From assembly GCA_963834725.1 (NCBI GenBank), contig CAWICN010000001.1, positions 4,464,001 to 4,528,000 on the forward strand: DNA of 64,000 bases, in the 5' to 3' direction. The notes beneath the pieces were generated by a model. It saw nothing but the letters and a program-made list of their open reading frames with translations. It made no database searches and was not told the origin of the DNA. Positions 26,489 through 35,242 of the stretch are shown piece by piece. This stretch comes from PALSA-693 sp963834725 (GTDB taxonomy: Bacteria; Actinomycetota; Acidimicrobiia; Acidimicrobiales; Palsa-688). Made by a program: the position numbers and the translations under genes. Numbering within the stretch: position 1 is the first letter of the stretch; each line of letters opens with the position of its first letter.

Positions 26489-27070
26489 GTGGAAGAGGTC
26501 GCCCAGGTCTACGCCCGGGCCCTGTTCGAGGTCGCCTCCGAGCGGGACGTCCTGGACACGGTCAAGGAGCAGCTCGCCCAGTTCGTCGATGCGCTGTCCG
26601 CTGACCACAACCTGGCGGTGTTCTTCTATTCGCCGTACTTCTCCACCGAAGAGAAGAAGGACGGCCTGAGCCGGACGGTTGAGGGCGCCGACGAGACCCT
26701 CATGAACTTCCTCGAGACGCTCGTCGAGCGGCACCGGGTGCCGGAGATCTTCCGCATTCGGGCGCGTTACGAGGAGCTGTGGGATGCGGAAAGGAAGTTG
26801 CTGCCGGTCGAGGTCACCAGCGCGGTGGAACTCGACGAGGCGACGATTCGCAGCATCGGCGATCGCATCAGTCAGCAGACCGGCAACAAGATCGAGCTCA
26901 CCACGGTGGTCGATCCCGACACTCTCGGCGGAATCGTGCTCCGGGTAGGCAACTTCGTGCTCGATGCGTCACTCCGGAGCCGGTTGAACGAACTACGCAA
27001 GCAAGTCGCGCAGGCGCGGATACCCATGCCTGCCAAGGAGCCACTCAATGCCAATGCAGATCAAGCCTGA
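26489..27070 (+). CDS. atpH: F1Fo ATP synthase subunit delta
   Basis: Links the peripheral stalk to the F1 head. 193 residues from GTG 26489. VAQVYARALFEVA at the N-terminus and GNKIELTTVVDPDTLGGIVLRVGNFVLDASLRSRL near the C-terminus are the family signatures. It is a stand-alone delta, not the b-delta fusion found in mycobacteria. The 3' end overlaps atpA by 23 bases. Confidence 0.95.
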   Translation: MEEVAQVYARALFEVASERDVLDTVKEQLAQFVDALSADHNLAVFFYSPYFSTEEKKDGLSRTVEGADETLMNFLETLVERHRVPEIFRIRARYEELWDAERKLLPVEVTSAVELDEATIRSIGDRISQQTGNKIELTTVVDPDTLGGIVLRVGNFVLDASLRSRLNELRKQVAQARIPMPAKEPLNANADQA

Positions 27071-28718
27071 CGAGATCACATCAATCCTCAAGAGCCGGAT
27101 CCAGGGGTTGGACAGCACCAGCGCTGACCTGACCGAAGTCGGGACGGTGCTGTCGGTGGCGGACGGCATCTGCCGCGTCCACGGCCTGGAGAACTGCATG
27201 TCGTTTGAGATGCTGCAACTCCCGCATGACGTCACCGGGCTGGCCCTTAACCTCGAGTCCGACAACGTCGGCGCCGTGCTGTTCGGCGAGTGGCAGAAGG
27301 TCGTGGAGGGCGATACCGTGCGCCGCACCAAGCGCCTCCTGGAAATTCCCGTGGGCGAAGAGCTGCTCGGGCGCATTGTCGATCCGCTCGGTACTCCGCT
27401 CGACGGCAAGGGGGACATCCGGACCGGCCTGACCCGTCCGGTCGAGCACAAGGCGCCTGGCGTGGTCCAGCGTCAACCCGTCAAGGAGCCGATGCTCACC
27501 GGCCTGAAGGCCATCGACTCGATGATCCCGATCGGTCGCGGCCAGCGTGAGCTGATCATCGGCGACCGCCAGACCGGCAAGACGGCGATCGCGATCGACA
27601 CCATCATCAACAACCGGGACCGGGATCTCGTCTGCGTCTACGTGGCCATCGGGCAGCGCAAGTCGAACGTGGCCCAGCTGGCCACGGTGCTCGAGGAGGC
27701 CGACGCCCTGCAGAACACGATCATCGTGATGGCGGCCGCGGACGAGGCCGCGCCGATCAAGTTCCTGGCGCCGTATGCGGGCTGCGCTATGGCCGAGTAC
27801 TTCCTCTACAACGGCCGGGCTGCCCTGACGATCTATGACGATCTCACCAAGCACGCCTACGCCTACCGGCAGATGTCACTTCTGCTCCGTCGCCCACCTG
27901 GCCGCGAGGCCTATCCCGGTGATGTGTTCTATCTGCATTCCCGGTTGCTGGAGCGGGCGGTCAAGCTGGCCGATCACATCGTCGATCCGGTCACAGGGGA
28001 GGAGCGTCCCGGTGGCGGCTCCCTGACCTCTCTGCCGGTGATCGAGACCCAGGCCGGGGATGTATCGGCTTACATCCCGACCAATGTGATCTCGATCACC
28101 GATGGGCAGATCTATCTCGAGCCGAGCCTGTTCTACTCCGGGGTGCGGCCGGCGATCAACGTCGGCATTTCGGTTTCCCGGGTCGGTGGCAATGCTCAGA
28201 TCACGCCGATGCGCCGTGTCGCGGGCCGCTTGAAGCTCGATCTCTCGCAGTACCGCGACCTCGAGGCGTTCTCCCAGTTCGGGTCCGAGCTCGATCCGGA
28301 AACCCAGCGCACGCTGGCTCGTGGCGCGCGCCTGGTCAAGACGCTCAACCAGTCCGAGCGCAGCCCGATACCGGTCGAGGACCAGGTGGTGCAGATCTTC
28401 GCCGCCACCGCCGGGTTTATCGACCGCATCGCCATCGATAAGGTCGAGCGGTTCCTGGCGGAGCTGATCGAGCGCGCCCACGCGACCGACCACGATCTGC
28501 TTCAGGCCATCGCGGGCGGGGATTGGAGCGAGGAGACGCAGGCCCGGGTGACCGCTCTGGTGCAGCAGTTCGCCAGTGACTTCGGCTTTGATCTCGACGA
28601 GGAGGGGCATCCGGAGGAGGAGGTCCCGGTCGAGCCGCGTCGCGGCGGCAGCCTGGCGGACTCGGCCACCCAGCAGCCGGCAGAGGTGAAGGAGGAAGAG
28701 CCCGCTTTGGTGCAGTAG
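27048..28718 (+). CDS. atpA: F1Fo ATP synthase subunit alpha
   Basis: Non-catalytic nucleotide-binding subunit of F1. 556 residues. Walker A is GDRQTGKTAIAID (about 172), followed by the VYVAIGQRKSNVAQ segment. Near the C-terminal domain are PAINVGISVSRVGGNAQ and the RVAGRLKLDLSQYRDLEAFSQF block. The last ~45 residues are acidic and unconserved (EEEVPVEP, VKEEEPALVQ), an actinobacterial-type tail. ATG 27048; a second ATG lies two codons on. Confidence 0.97.
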   Translation: MPMQIKPDEITSILKSRIQGLDSTSADLTEVGTVLSVADGICRVHGLENCMSFEMLQLPHDVTGLALNLESDNVGAVLFGEWQKVVEGDTVRRTKRLLEIPVGEELLGRIVDPLGTPLDGKGDIRTGLTRPVEHKAPGVVQRQPVKEPMLTGLKAIDSMIPIGRGQRELIIGDRQTGKTAIAIDTIINNRDRDLVCVYVAIGQRKSNVAQLATVLEEADALQNTIIVMAAADEAAPIKFLAPYAGCAMAEYFLYNGRAALTIYDDLTKHAYAYRQMSLLLRRPPGREAYPGDVFYLHSRLLERAVKLADHIVDPVTGEERPGGGSLTSLPVIETQAGDVSAYIPTNVISITDGQIYLEPSLFYSGVRPAINVGISVSRVGGNAQITPMRRVAGRLKLDLSQYRDLEAFSQFGSELDPETQRTLARGARLVKTLNQSERSPIPVEDQVVQIFAATAGFIDRIAIDKVERFLAELIERAHATDHDLLQAIAGGDWSEETQARVTALVQQFASDFGFDLDEEGHPEEEVPVEPRRGGSLADSATQQPAEVKEEEPALVQ

Positions 28719-28739
28719 TCCAAACGGGCCTCGACCAGT

Positions 28740-29645
28740 ATGGTCCAGTCGCAGCGTGACGTCCGCAACCGAATCGGTGCGGTCAAGAACATCCAGAAGA
28801 TCACCAGGGCTATGGCCATGGTCGCCACCGCCCGGTTGCGCCGCGCCGAGCAGAGGATCGAGGCGTTGCGGCCCTACGCGAGTGCCATCCGGCGGATGAC
28901 CCGTCAAGCGGCGGAGGCAGCCGGCCCGGTCCCGCGGGTGCCGATCTTTCAGGAGCACGCCGAGGTGCGCACGGTCGGCTTGCTGCTCGTCGCGGGTGAT
29001 CGCGGCCTGGCTGGCGCCTTCAACTCCAACATCATCCGCGCCGGGGTCGCCGCCGGGCGCCAGCACGAGGCAGAGGGCCGTCGGGTCGTCTACTTCGCCT
29101 CCGGCCGGAGAATCGCGTCGTCGCTGACGTTCCGCGGCCTGGTGCCAGCCGACAGCTTCATCGGCTTCACCGACCGTCCCGACTACGCCGACGCCAGGCG
29201 GATCGCGGACCGTCTAGTGGCTGCCTTTCTGGACGACGAGGTCGACCAGGTGGAGGTGTTCTACAACGGGTATATCTCACCGATTTCGCAGGTGGTTCGG
29301 CGGGAGGTCCTGCTGCCCCTGCAGCAGGCCACCGTGCTCGGGGAGGAGACGGAGGAGGCCGCCGCCTCTGGCGTGGCGTCGCCCCGCGCCGTGCCGGAGT
29401 ACGAGCCCGACCCCGAGACCGTGCTCCGGAGGCTCGTTCCCGCTTACGTCGAGATCTCGATCTACCGAGCGCTGCTCGAGTCGACCGCATCTGAGCATGG
29501 CGCCCGGATGACCGCGATGCGCCAGGCTTCCGACAACGCCGGAGAATTGATCCAGAGCTTGACCCTGGACCTCAACCGGGCCCGCCAGGCCGAGATCACC
29601 CAGGAGATCATGGAGGTCGTTGCTGGCGCCGAGGGGCTCGTCTAG
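28740..29645 (+). CDS. atpG: F1Fo ATP synthase subunit gamma
   Basis: Central rotor shaft. 301 residues. The N-terminal helix is QRDVRNRIGAVKNIQKITRAMAMVATARLRRAEQ, quoted here only through its core RIGAVKNIQKITRAM. The Rossmann-like middle contains LLVAGDRGLAGAFNSNI. The C-terminal helix is ASEHGARMTAMRQASDNAGE. A short acidic insertion (LGEETEEAAASG) sits before the last helix. Confidence 0.96.
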   Translation: MVQSQRDVRNRIGAVKNIQKITRAMAMVATARLRRAEQRIEALRPYASAIRRMTRQAAEAAGPVPRVPIFQEHAEVRTVGLLLVAGDRGLAGAFNSNIIRAGVAAGRQHEAEGRRVVYFASGRRIASSLTFRGLVPADSFIGFTDRPDYADARRIADRLVAAFLDDEVDQVEVFYNGYISPISQVVRREVLLPLQQATVLGEETEEAAASGVASPRAVPEYEPDPETVLRRLVPAYVEISIYRALLESTASEHGARMTAMRQASDNAGELIQSLTLDLNRARQAEITQEIMEVVAGAEGLV

Positions 29646-29705
29646 AGGAACGCTGGCGGGCCGGCCCGGGCGTGTGACTGGTGTGGCACTAAACTGGAGG
29701 ATGTT

Positions 29706-31199
29706 ATGGCACTGACGGAAACGGAACAGGCGGCGGCGGCGCGCCCCGAGGATCGCACTGAGAATGTGGGCCGGATCGAGGAGATCCAGGGCGTCGTGAT
29801 CGAGGCGGTGTTCCCCGACAAACTGCCCGAGATCAATCATGCCCTCAGGATCCGCCGGCCGGCCGCGGCGCAGGAGGAAGAGAGTATCGACATCGCCGCC
29901 GAGGAGGACCGGTTCCTGGTCTGCGAGGTGCAGCAGCACCTCGGCGACGACCGGGTCCGAGCGGTGGTGATGGACATCACCGACGGACTGTCCCGGGGGG
30001 CCGAAGTGATCGACACCGGCGGCCCCATCACCGTGCCCGTCGGTCGGGAGACGCTCGGCCGAATCTTCAACCTGCTGGGAGAGCCGATCGACCTCGGCAC
30101 CCCGCTGCCGGGCAATGTGGAGCGCTGGCCCATCCATCGGGATGCCCCGAAGATCGAGGCGATGACTCCGACCACGGAGATGTTCGAGACCGGGATCAAA
30201 GTCGTCGACCTGCTGGCTCCGTACGCCAAGGGCGGCAAGGTGGGGTTGTTCGGCGGGGCCGGGGTGGGCAAGACGGTGATCATCCAGGAGCTGATTCACA
30301 ATCTGGCCCAGGAGCACGGCGGCCTGTCGGCGTTCTGCGGGGTCGGCGAGCGTTCTCGTGAGGGCAACGACCTGTGGTTGGAGATGAAGGAATCCGGGGT
30401 GCTGGACAAGACCATCCTGGTGTTCGGGCAGATGAACGAGCCGCCCGGGGCCCGCATGCGGGTGGCCCTCTCCGGCCTGACGATGGCGGAGTACTTCCGG
30501 GATCGTGAAAGCCAGGACGTGCTGCTCTTTATCGACAACATCTTCCGGTTCGTCCAGGCCGGGTCGGAGGTATCGGCACTGCTCGGCCGGATGCCTTCCC
30601 AGGTCGGCTATCAGCCGACCCTGGAGTCGGAAATGGGGCAGCTGCAGGAGCGCATCACGTCCACCCGCCAGGGATCGGTCACGAGCGTGCAGGCCATCTA
30701 CGTTCCCGCCGACGACCTGACCGACCCGGCTCCGGCCTCGGTGTTCGCCCACTTGAACGCGACCACGGTGCTGTCCCGGTCGATTTCCGAGAAGGGCATC
30801 TATCCGGCCGTGGACCCGCTGGAGTCGACCTCGACCATCCTCAAGGCCGAGGTCGTGGGCAAGGAGCACTTCCGCGTGGCCAACGACGTCAAGCAGGTGC
30901 TGCAGCGTTACAAGGAGCTGCAGGACATCATCGCCATCCTGGGCATCGACGAGCTCTCCGATGAGGACAAGGTGACCGTGGCCCGGGCCCGCCGGCTGGA
31001 ACGGTATCTGTCACAGCCCTTCTATGTGGCCGAGCAGTTCACCGGCACCGCCGGGGTGTATGTCCCCATCGCCGAGACGGTCCGCGGCTTCAAGGAGATT
31101 CTGGAGGGCAGGTACGACGACTTCCCGGAGCGGGCGTTCTTCATGAAGGGCAACATCGACGACGTGATCCGCGAGGCTCGCGGCGAGGCCGCCAGCTAG
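29706..31199 (+). CDS. atpD: F1Fo ATP synthase subunit beta
   Basis: Catalytic subunit. 497 residues. Walker A is GGAGVGKTVIIQEL (about 183). ERSREGNDLW and ALSGLTMAEYFRD follow, and Walker B is VLLFIDNIFRF. DELSDEDKVTVARARRLERYLSQPF is the C-terminal block. The N-terminus has a ~20-residue extension. The beta barrel holds an acidic insertion (AQEEESIDIAAEE) where most homologues are shorter. GGAGG precedes ATG 29706. Confidence 0.97.
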   Translation: MALTETEQAAAARPEDRTENVGRIEEIQGVVIEAVFPDKLPEINHALRIRRPAAAQEEESIDIAAEEDRFLVCEVQQHLGDDRVRAVVMDITDGLSRGAEVIDTGGPITVPVGRETLGRIFNLLGEPIDLGTPLPGNVERWPIHRDAPKIEAMTPTTEMFETGIKVVDLLAPYAKGGKVGLFGGAGVGKTVIIQELIHNLAQEHGGLSAFCGVGERSREGNDLWLEMKESGVLDKTILVFGQMNEPPGARMRVALSGLTMAEYFRDRESQDVLLFIDNIFRFVQAGSEVSALLGRMPSQVGYQPTLESEMGQLQERITSTRQGSVTSVQAIYVPADDLTDPAPASVFAHLNATTVLSRSISEKGIYPAVDPLESTSTILKAEVVGKEHFRVANDVKQVLQRYKELQDIIAILGIDELSDEDKVTVARARRLERYLSQPFYVAEQFTGTAGVYVPIAETVRGFKEILEGRYDDFPERAFFMKGNIDDVIREARGEAAS

Positions 31200-31230
31200 C
31201 CGGTGCTGGCCGGCCGGTAGGAGCGCAGCC

Positions 31231-31638
31231 ATGGCCCACGCCAAGTTCCCTGTCGAAGTCCTGACCCCCGAGGGGTGGGTGTTCAACGGCGAAGCCGAGA
31301 TGGTGTCGACGCGCACCACCCTCGGCCAGATCGGCATCCTCTCCCGCCACGCACCGTTGCTCGCCACCCTGGAGCCAACGGAGCTGCGGATCTACACGTC
31401 TGAGACCGACGTGATTCGCCTGGCCCAGTCCGAGGGCTACCTCCAGGTCGGCGACAACCGCGCCCTGATCCTGGTCGGCGAAACCCACCCCATCGCCGAC
31501 CTCGACCCCGCCGACCTCCGCGAGCGCCTGCGCCAGGCCGAGCAGGAGCTCGAACAGGCCGGCGAGGACACCGAGAGACGACAGGTCGCCGAACGCGACA
31601 AGCGGCGCTGGGAACTATTCCTCAGCCTGACCCAGTAA
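31231..31638 (+). CDS. atpC: F1Fo ATP synthase subunit epsilon
   Basis: Rotor subunit that couples and inhibits ATPase activity. 135 residues. The N-terminal beta sandwich contains VEVLTPEGWVFNGEAEMVSTRT and GQIGILSRHAPLL. A C-terminal helical pair follows (DLRERLRQAEQELEQAGED). It ends the atp operon, 31 bases after atpD. Confidence 0.95.
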   Translation: MAHAKFPVEVLTPEGWVFNGEAEMVSTRTTLGQIGILSRHAPLLATLEPTELRIYTSETDVIRLAQSEGYLQVGDNRALILVGETHPIADLDPADLRERLRQAEQELEQAGEDTERRQVAERDKRRWELFLSLTQ

Positions 31639-31669
31639 CCCGGACCAAGGCCGGGCCGTCTGCGGCACT

Positions 31670-32806
31670 TCAGCTGCCGCGGTTGCGTCCGCCGTCGGCC
31701 GTAATCGGGTGGGATTGGCCCTGGGACGCATCGGCCCGGCCCCGCACACCGTAGAGGGAGTACAGCGCCACGACCAGGGCGGCGAGGCCGAAGGGGACCA
31801 GAGCGACAGCGCGGTTGGCGAGGCTCGGGTAGAGGACCAGGCCCGAGAGCAGGGCCGTCCACGTCCAGAGGATAAGCACCGCCCGGGTCTGCCCGTGTCC
31901 GAGGCGCATGAGCCGGTGGTGGAGGTGGTTCTTGTCGGCTTCGGCCAGGCTGGTGCGCCGACCGGCCCGACGGACGATCGCGAAAGCGGTATCGAGCATT
32001 GGTATGCCGAGGATGACGAACGGGATGACGAGCGGGGCGAAGAAGAAGTAGGTCCGCCCGTTGAAGTCGAGGTTGGTCTGGCCGACGACCGACATGGTCG
32101 CCGCCGCCATCAGTAACCCGAGCAGCATCGCTCCGGCGTCGCCCATGAAGATCCGGGCCGGATGGAAGTTGTGCGGGAGGAACCCGAGGCACAAACCGAA
32201 GGTGATGATCGAGAACAACGGGCCCGAGCTCTCCGGGCCGATTGTGCCCCGCTGAATCAACTCGTGGGAGTAAAGGAAGAACGCCACGGACGCGATTCCG
32301 ACGATCCCGGCCGCCAGCCCGTCCAGCCCGTCCACGAAGTTGACGGCGTTGGCCATGCCCACCACCCACAGCACGGTAACCAGGGGGATCAGGTCGGCCG
32401 ATAGCACCACCGTGGTGCCGGCGAACGGCAGGCGGAAGAACAGGATGTTGATACCGAACAGGTAGAGGACCGTCCCGGCCAGGATCTGGCCCGACATCTT
32501 CGCGGGGGGCGATACCTCTCGAAGGTCGTCGACCATGCCGACGGTGAAGATCACAAACGCCCCGAGAACGAGTCCGATGGGCTCGGAGGACCCCCGAAAC
32601 AGGCTGTGCAAACTCGGAAGTACGGAGGCCACGACCAGTGCCGCCAGCAAACCGACGAACATGGCTGCCCCGCCGACCGTAGGCGTCGGGCGTTCGTGAA
32701 CCCGCCGGTCGTCCGGCATGATGATGATCGAGAAGCGCGCCGCGAGCCAGCGCACGACAAACGTGCAGCCGAACGTCACGACCGCGGCCACCAGGCCGAC
32801 GATCAC
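31670..32806 (-). CDS. Polyprenyl-phosphate N-acetylhexosamine-1-phosphate transferase (WecA/TagO family)
   Basis: Integral membrane enzyme moving a sugar-1-phosphate from UDP-sugar to the decaprenyl/undecaprenyl carrier. 378 residues, about ten membrane segments. Family motifs: VHERPTPTVGG, VGMVDDLRE, ANAVNFVDGLDGLAAG, RIFMGDAGAMLLG and NHLHHRLMRLGH. The C-terminus is polar. In many actinobacteria this gene (rfe/wecA) lies between sua5 and atp; here it is beyond atpC on the opposite strand, close to glyA. GTG 32806 start; the exact acceptor sugar is not shown. Confidence 0.9.
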   Translation of the reverse strand: MIVGLVAAVVTFGCTFVVRWLAARFSIIIMPDDRRVHERPTPTVGGAAMFVGLLAALVVASVLPSLHSLFRGSSEPIGLVLGAFVIFTVGMVDDLREVSPPAKMSGQILAGTVLYLFGINILFFRLPFAGTTVVLSADLIPLVTVLWVVGMANAVNFVDGLDGLAAGIVGIASVAFFLYSHELIQRGTIGPESSGPLFSIITFGLCLGFLPHNFHPARIFMGDAGAMLLGLLMAAATMSVVGQTNLDFNGRTYFFFAPLVIPFVILGIPMLDTAFAIVRRAGRRTSLAEADKNHLHHRLMRLGHGQTRAVLILWTWTALLSGLVLYPSLANRAVALVPFGLAALVVALYSLYGVRGRADASQGQSHPITADGGRNRGS

Positions 32807-32837
32807 ATAGTCGCGGTAGCCGTTGATGGGCCGGCTC

Positions 32838-34067
32838 CTACGGGTACGGCGCGAACTTCGAGCAGAGCAACCCGACCTCCTCGCGCACCGTGACGGCTTC
32901 GGCCGGGTCGTCGGGACGTCGGAGCACCCGCCCGATCAACCGGGCGATCTCTGCCATCTCTGTCTCGCCCATCCCCGCCGTTGTCACCGCGGGGGTCCCG
33001 ATGCGCAGCCCGCTCGTGACGAAGGGCGACCGCGGATCGCCAGGGATCTGGTTCTTGTTGAGGGTGATCCCGGCCCGGTCAAGTGCTTCCTGAGCCTGCT
33101 TGCCGGTGAGCTCCTCGTCAAAGGGGCGCAGGTCCACCAGCATCAGGTGGTTGTCGGTGCCGCCCGACACGATGCGCAGCCCCTCGGCGGCTAGTCCGGC
33201 TGCGAGGGCTCGAGCGTTGCGGACGATCTGGGCGGCGTACTCGCGGAACTCGGGCTGGGCGGCCTCCCGGAAGGCGACTGCTTTGGCCGCGATGACGTGC
33301 TCGAGGGGGCCGCCCTGGAGGCCAGGAAACACAGCCTTGTCGATGGCCGGAGCCAGCTCGGAGGTGCACAGGATGGCGCCACCGCGCGGCCCGCGCAGGG
33401 TCTTGTGGGTGGTGAAGGTGACGATGTCCGCCACCCCTACCGGATTGGGGTGGACGCCGCCGGCGATGAGGCCCACCACATGGGCGGCGTCGAAAAGGAA
33501 GAGGGCGCCGACCGAGGCGGCGATGCGGCCGATCGGCTCAGGGTCGATGATCCGCGGGTAGGCCGTGGCGCCGGCGACGATCAACTTCGGCCGGTATTCC
33601 TCGGCCAGGGCGGCCAGCTGGTCGAGATCCAGTCGCTCATCGCTGCTGGTCACGCCATAGGACACGAACCGGTAGAAGCGGCCGCTGATGTTGACGGGCG
33701 ACCCGTGGGTGAGGTGGCCACCCTGATCGAGTCGCATGCCGAGGACCGTGTCGCCGTGATCGAGGACGGCCAGGTAAGCAGCCAGGTTGGCGGTAGCGCC
33801 GGCGTGCGGCTGAACGTTGGCGTGCTCGGCGCCGAAGAGCTGGCAGGCCCGGCGCCGGGCCAGCTCCTCGGCCTCGTCGATGATGGAGTTGCCCCCGTAA
33901 TACCGCTTGCCCGGGTAGCCCTCGGAGTACTTGTTGGTGAGCACCGACCCGGTCGCCGCCATCACCGCTCGAGAGGTGAAATTCTCGGACGCGATGAGCT
34001 GCAGGGTGGTGTTCTGCCGCTCCTCTTCCCGCCGAATGATGTCGAAGAGCTCGTGGTCCTCGCTCAC
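32838..34067 (-). CDS. glyA: Serine hydroxymethyltransferase
   Basis: PLP enzyme interconverting serine and glycine with tetrahydrofolate, the main one-carbon source. 409 residues. ERQNTTLQLIASENFTS opens the protein. LFDAAHVVGLIAGG and VTFTTHKTLRGPRGG (with the PLP lysine) are canonical. ATG 34067. The divergent micro-ORF at 34110 lies 43 bases upstream, so the promoters must be close together. Confidence 0.96.
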   Translation of the reverse strand: MSEDHELFDIIRREEERQNTTLQLIASENFTSRAVMAATGSVLTNKYSEGYPGKRYYGGNSIIDEAEELARRRACQLFGAEHANVQPHAGATANLAAYLAVLDHGDTVLGMRLDQGGHLTHGSPVNISGRFYRFVSYGVTSSDERLDLDQLAALAEEYRPKLIVAGATAYPRIIDPEPIGRIAASVGALFLFDAAHVVGLIAGGVHPNPVGVADIVTFTTHKTLRGPRGGAILCTSELAPAIDKAVFPGLQGGPLEHVIAAKAVAFREAAQPEFREYAAQIVRNARALAAGLAAEGLRIVSGGTDNHLMLVDLRPFDEELTGKQAQEALDRAGITLNKNQIPGDPRSPFVTSGLRIGTPAVTTAGMGETEMAEIARLIGRVLRRPDDPAEAVTVREEVGLLCSKFAPYP

Positions 34068-34109
34068 GAGGGCAGTCTAGAGCGTACGCGGCTGCCACAC
34101 TGACGTTCT

Positions 34110-34277
34110 GTGAGCGACGTTTCGGAGCAAGCCGGCGGGGCAGGGGGCGACGTTTCGGAGCGAGCCGGCGGGCCAGGGGGCGACGTTTCGGAGCGAACCG
34201 GTGGGGCAGGGGGCGACGTTTCGGAGCGAGCCGGCGGGGCAGGTTGCGGCACCGTGCCCTGGATGGGGCCGCAGTGA
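34110..34277 (+). CDS. Expanded micro-ORF (55 codons) related to the 22-codon family
   Basis: GTG-started ORF of 55 codons. It begins VSDVSEQAGGAGG, repeats an 11-residue unit of the type DVSERAGGxGG three more times (33-bp DNA unit), and ends CGTVPWMGPQ. The last nine residues and the DNA around them match the C-terminal core of the micro-ORFs at 22891, 22956 and 50322. TGA (34275-34277) overlaps the GTG of the next gene. The terminal hairpin (34248-34270) is partly mismatched here. It is not preceded by a same-strand gene, unlike the other copies. Confidence 0.45.
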   Translation: MSDVSEQAGGAGGDVSERAGGPGGDVSERTGGAGGDVSERAGGAGCGTVPWMGPQ

Positions 34278-35242
34278 GCGCCTCACGGCGCCGGCTCGGC
34301 GTCGCCCTCCTGCTTGAGCGGCCGGTTGCCGACGCGGTGGACGGCCTGCGACGAGCTGTGGGGGACCCGTCTATCGGCCGGGTGGCCCCCCACCTCACCC
34401 TGGTCCCGCCCGTCAACGTCCGCGCCGAACAGGTTCCCGCCGCTCTGGCCGCCCTCAGGGCTGCGGCCGGGCAGGTCGCACCGCTGCAGCTCACCCTGGG
34501 ACCGCCGGCCACCTTTCTGCCGGACAACCCCGTCCTCTACCTGGACGTCGGCGGCGACCTCGACGCGCTGCGACGGTTGCGCGCCGCCGTGTTCATACCG
34601 CCCCTGCAGCGCACGCTGTCCTGGCCGTGGGTGCCGCACGTGACCCTGGCCGAGACCGCCAGCGAGGCCAGGATCGCCGCCGCGATGATGGCCCTGGACC
34701 GGTTCGCGGTCGTGACCAGGGTCGAGTGCGTCACCCTCCTCGACGAGCATCGCGGGCGGGTCTGGCGGCCCCTCGCCGATGTCGCCCTCGGCCCCCCTGC
34801 GGTGATCGGCCGGGGCGGGCTGGCGGTGGAGATCACGCGGGGCCGCCTCCTCGATCCGGAGGTTCACCACATGATCGACGCCGCCGGCATGGTGCCTGGA
34901 GCGGAGTTGACCGGGCCTGAGCTGACCGGGCCAGGGTGGCGCCCGGTGGCCGCGCCGATCGTCCTGTCGGCTCGTCGCGAAGGCCAGGTCGTCGGGGCCG
35001 GCATGGCATGGCGATCCGATGCCGGTGGTCAGGTGGCGGTCATCGTGGCGCCGGCGGCGCGGACCCAGGGCATCGGCGGAGTGGTCCTCGCCCATCTGGA
35101 GGCCGCGGTTCGCGCCGCAGAGTGGGAGTGCCCGGTGCTCCACGCCCACGGCCCGGCCGGGTTCTACCGGGCCAGGAGCCGGTGGTCGGTGGCGATCGGG
35201 TCTACTCGAACCTCACCGACGCGTACTGCGCCAGCTTCTTGA
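34274..35242 (+). CDS. 2H-phosphoesterase (2'-5' RNA ligase family) fused to a GNAT acetyltransferase
   Basis: 322 residues from GTG 34274. The N-terminal half (1-175) has the paired HxT motifs of the 2H-phosphoesterase fold, PHLTLVPP and PHVTLAET, spaced about 85 residues apart. The C-terminal half (about 185-310) resembles GNAT, with VIVAPAARTQGIGGVVLAHLEA as the acetyl-CoA loop and HAHGPAGFYRA near the end. Substrates are unknown. The start overlaps the stop of the expanded micro-ORF. The 3' end overlaps the convergent glpX gene by 41 bases. Confidence 0.75.
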   Translation: MSASRRRLGVALLLERPVADAVDGLRRAVGDPSIGRVAPHLTLVPPVNVRAEQVPAALAALRAAAGQVAPLQLTLGPPATFLPDNPVLYLDVGGDLDALRRLRAAVFIPPLQRTLSWPWVPHVTLAETASEARIAAAMMALDRFAVVTRVECVTLLDEHRGRVWRPLADVALGPPAVIGRGGLAVEITRGRLLDPEVHHMIDAAGMVPGAELTGPELTGPGWRPVAAPIVLSARREGQVVGAGMAWRSDAGGQVAVIVAPAARTQGIGGVVLAHLEAAVRAAEWECPVLHAHGPAGFYRARSRWSVAIGSTRTSPTRTAPAS

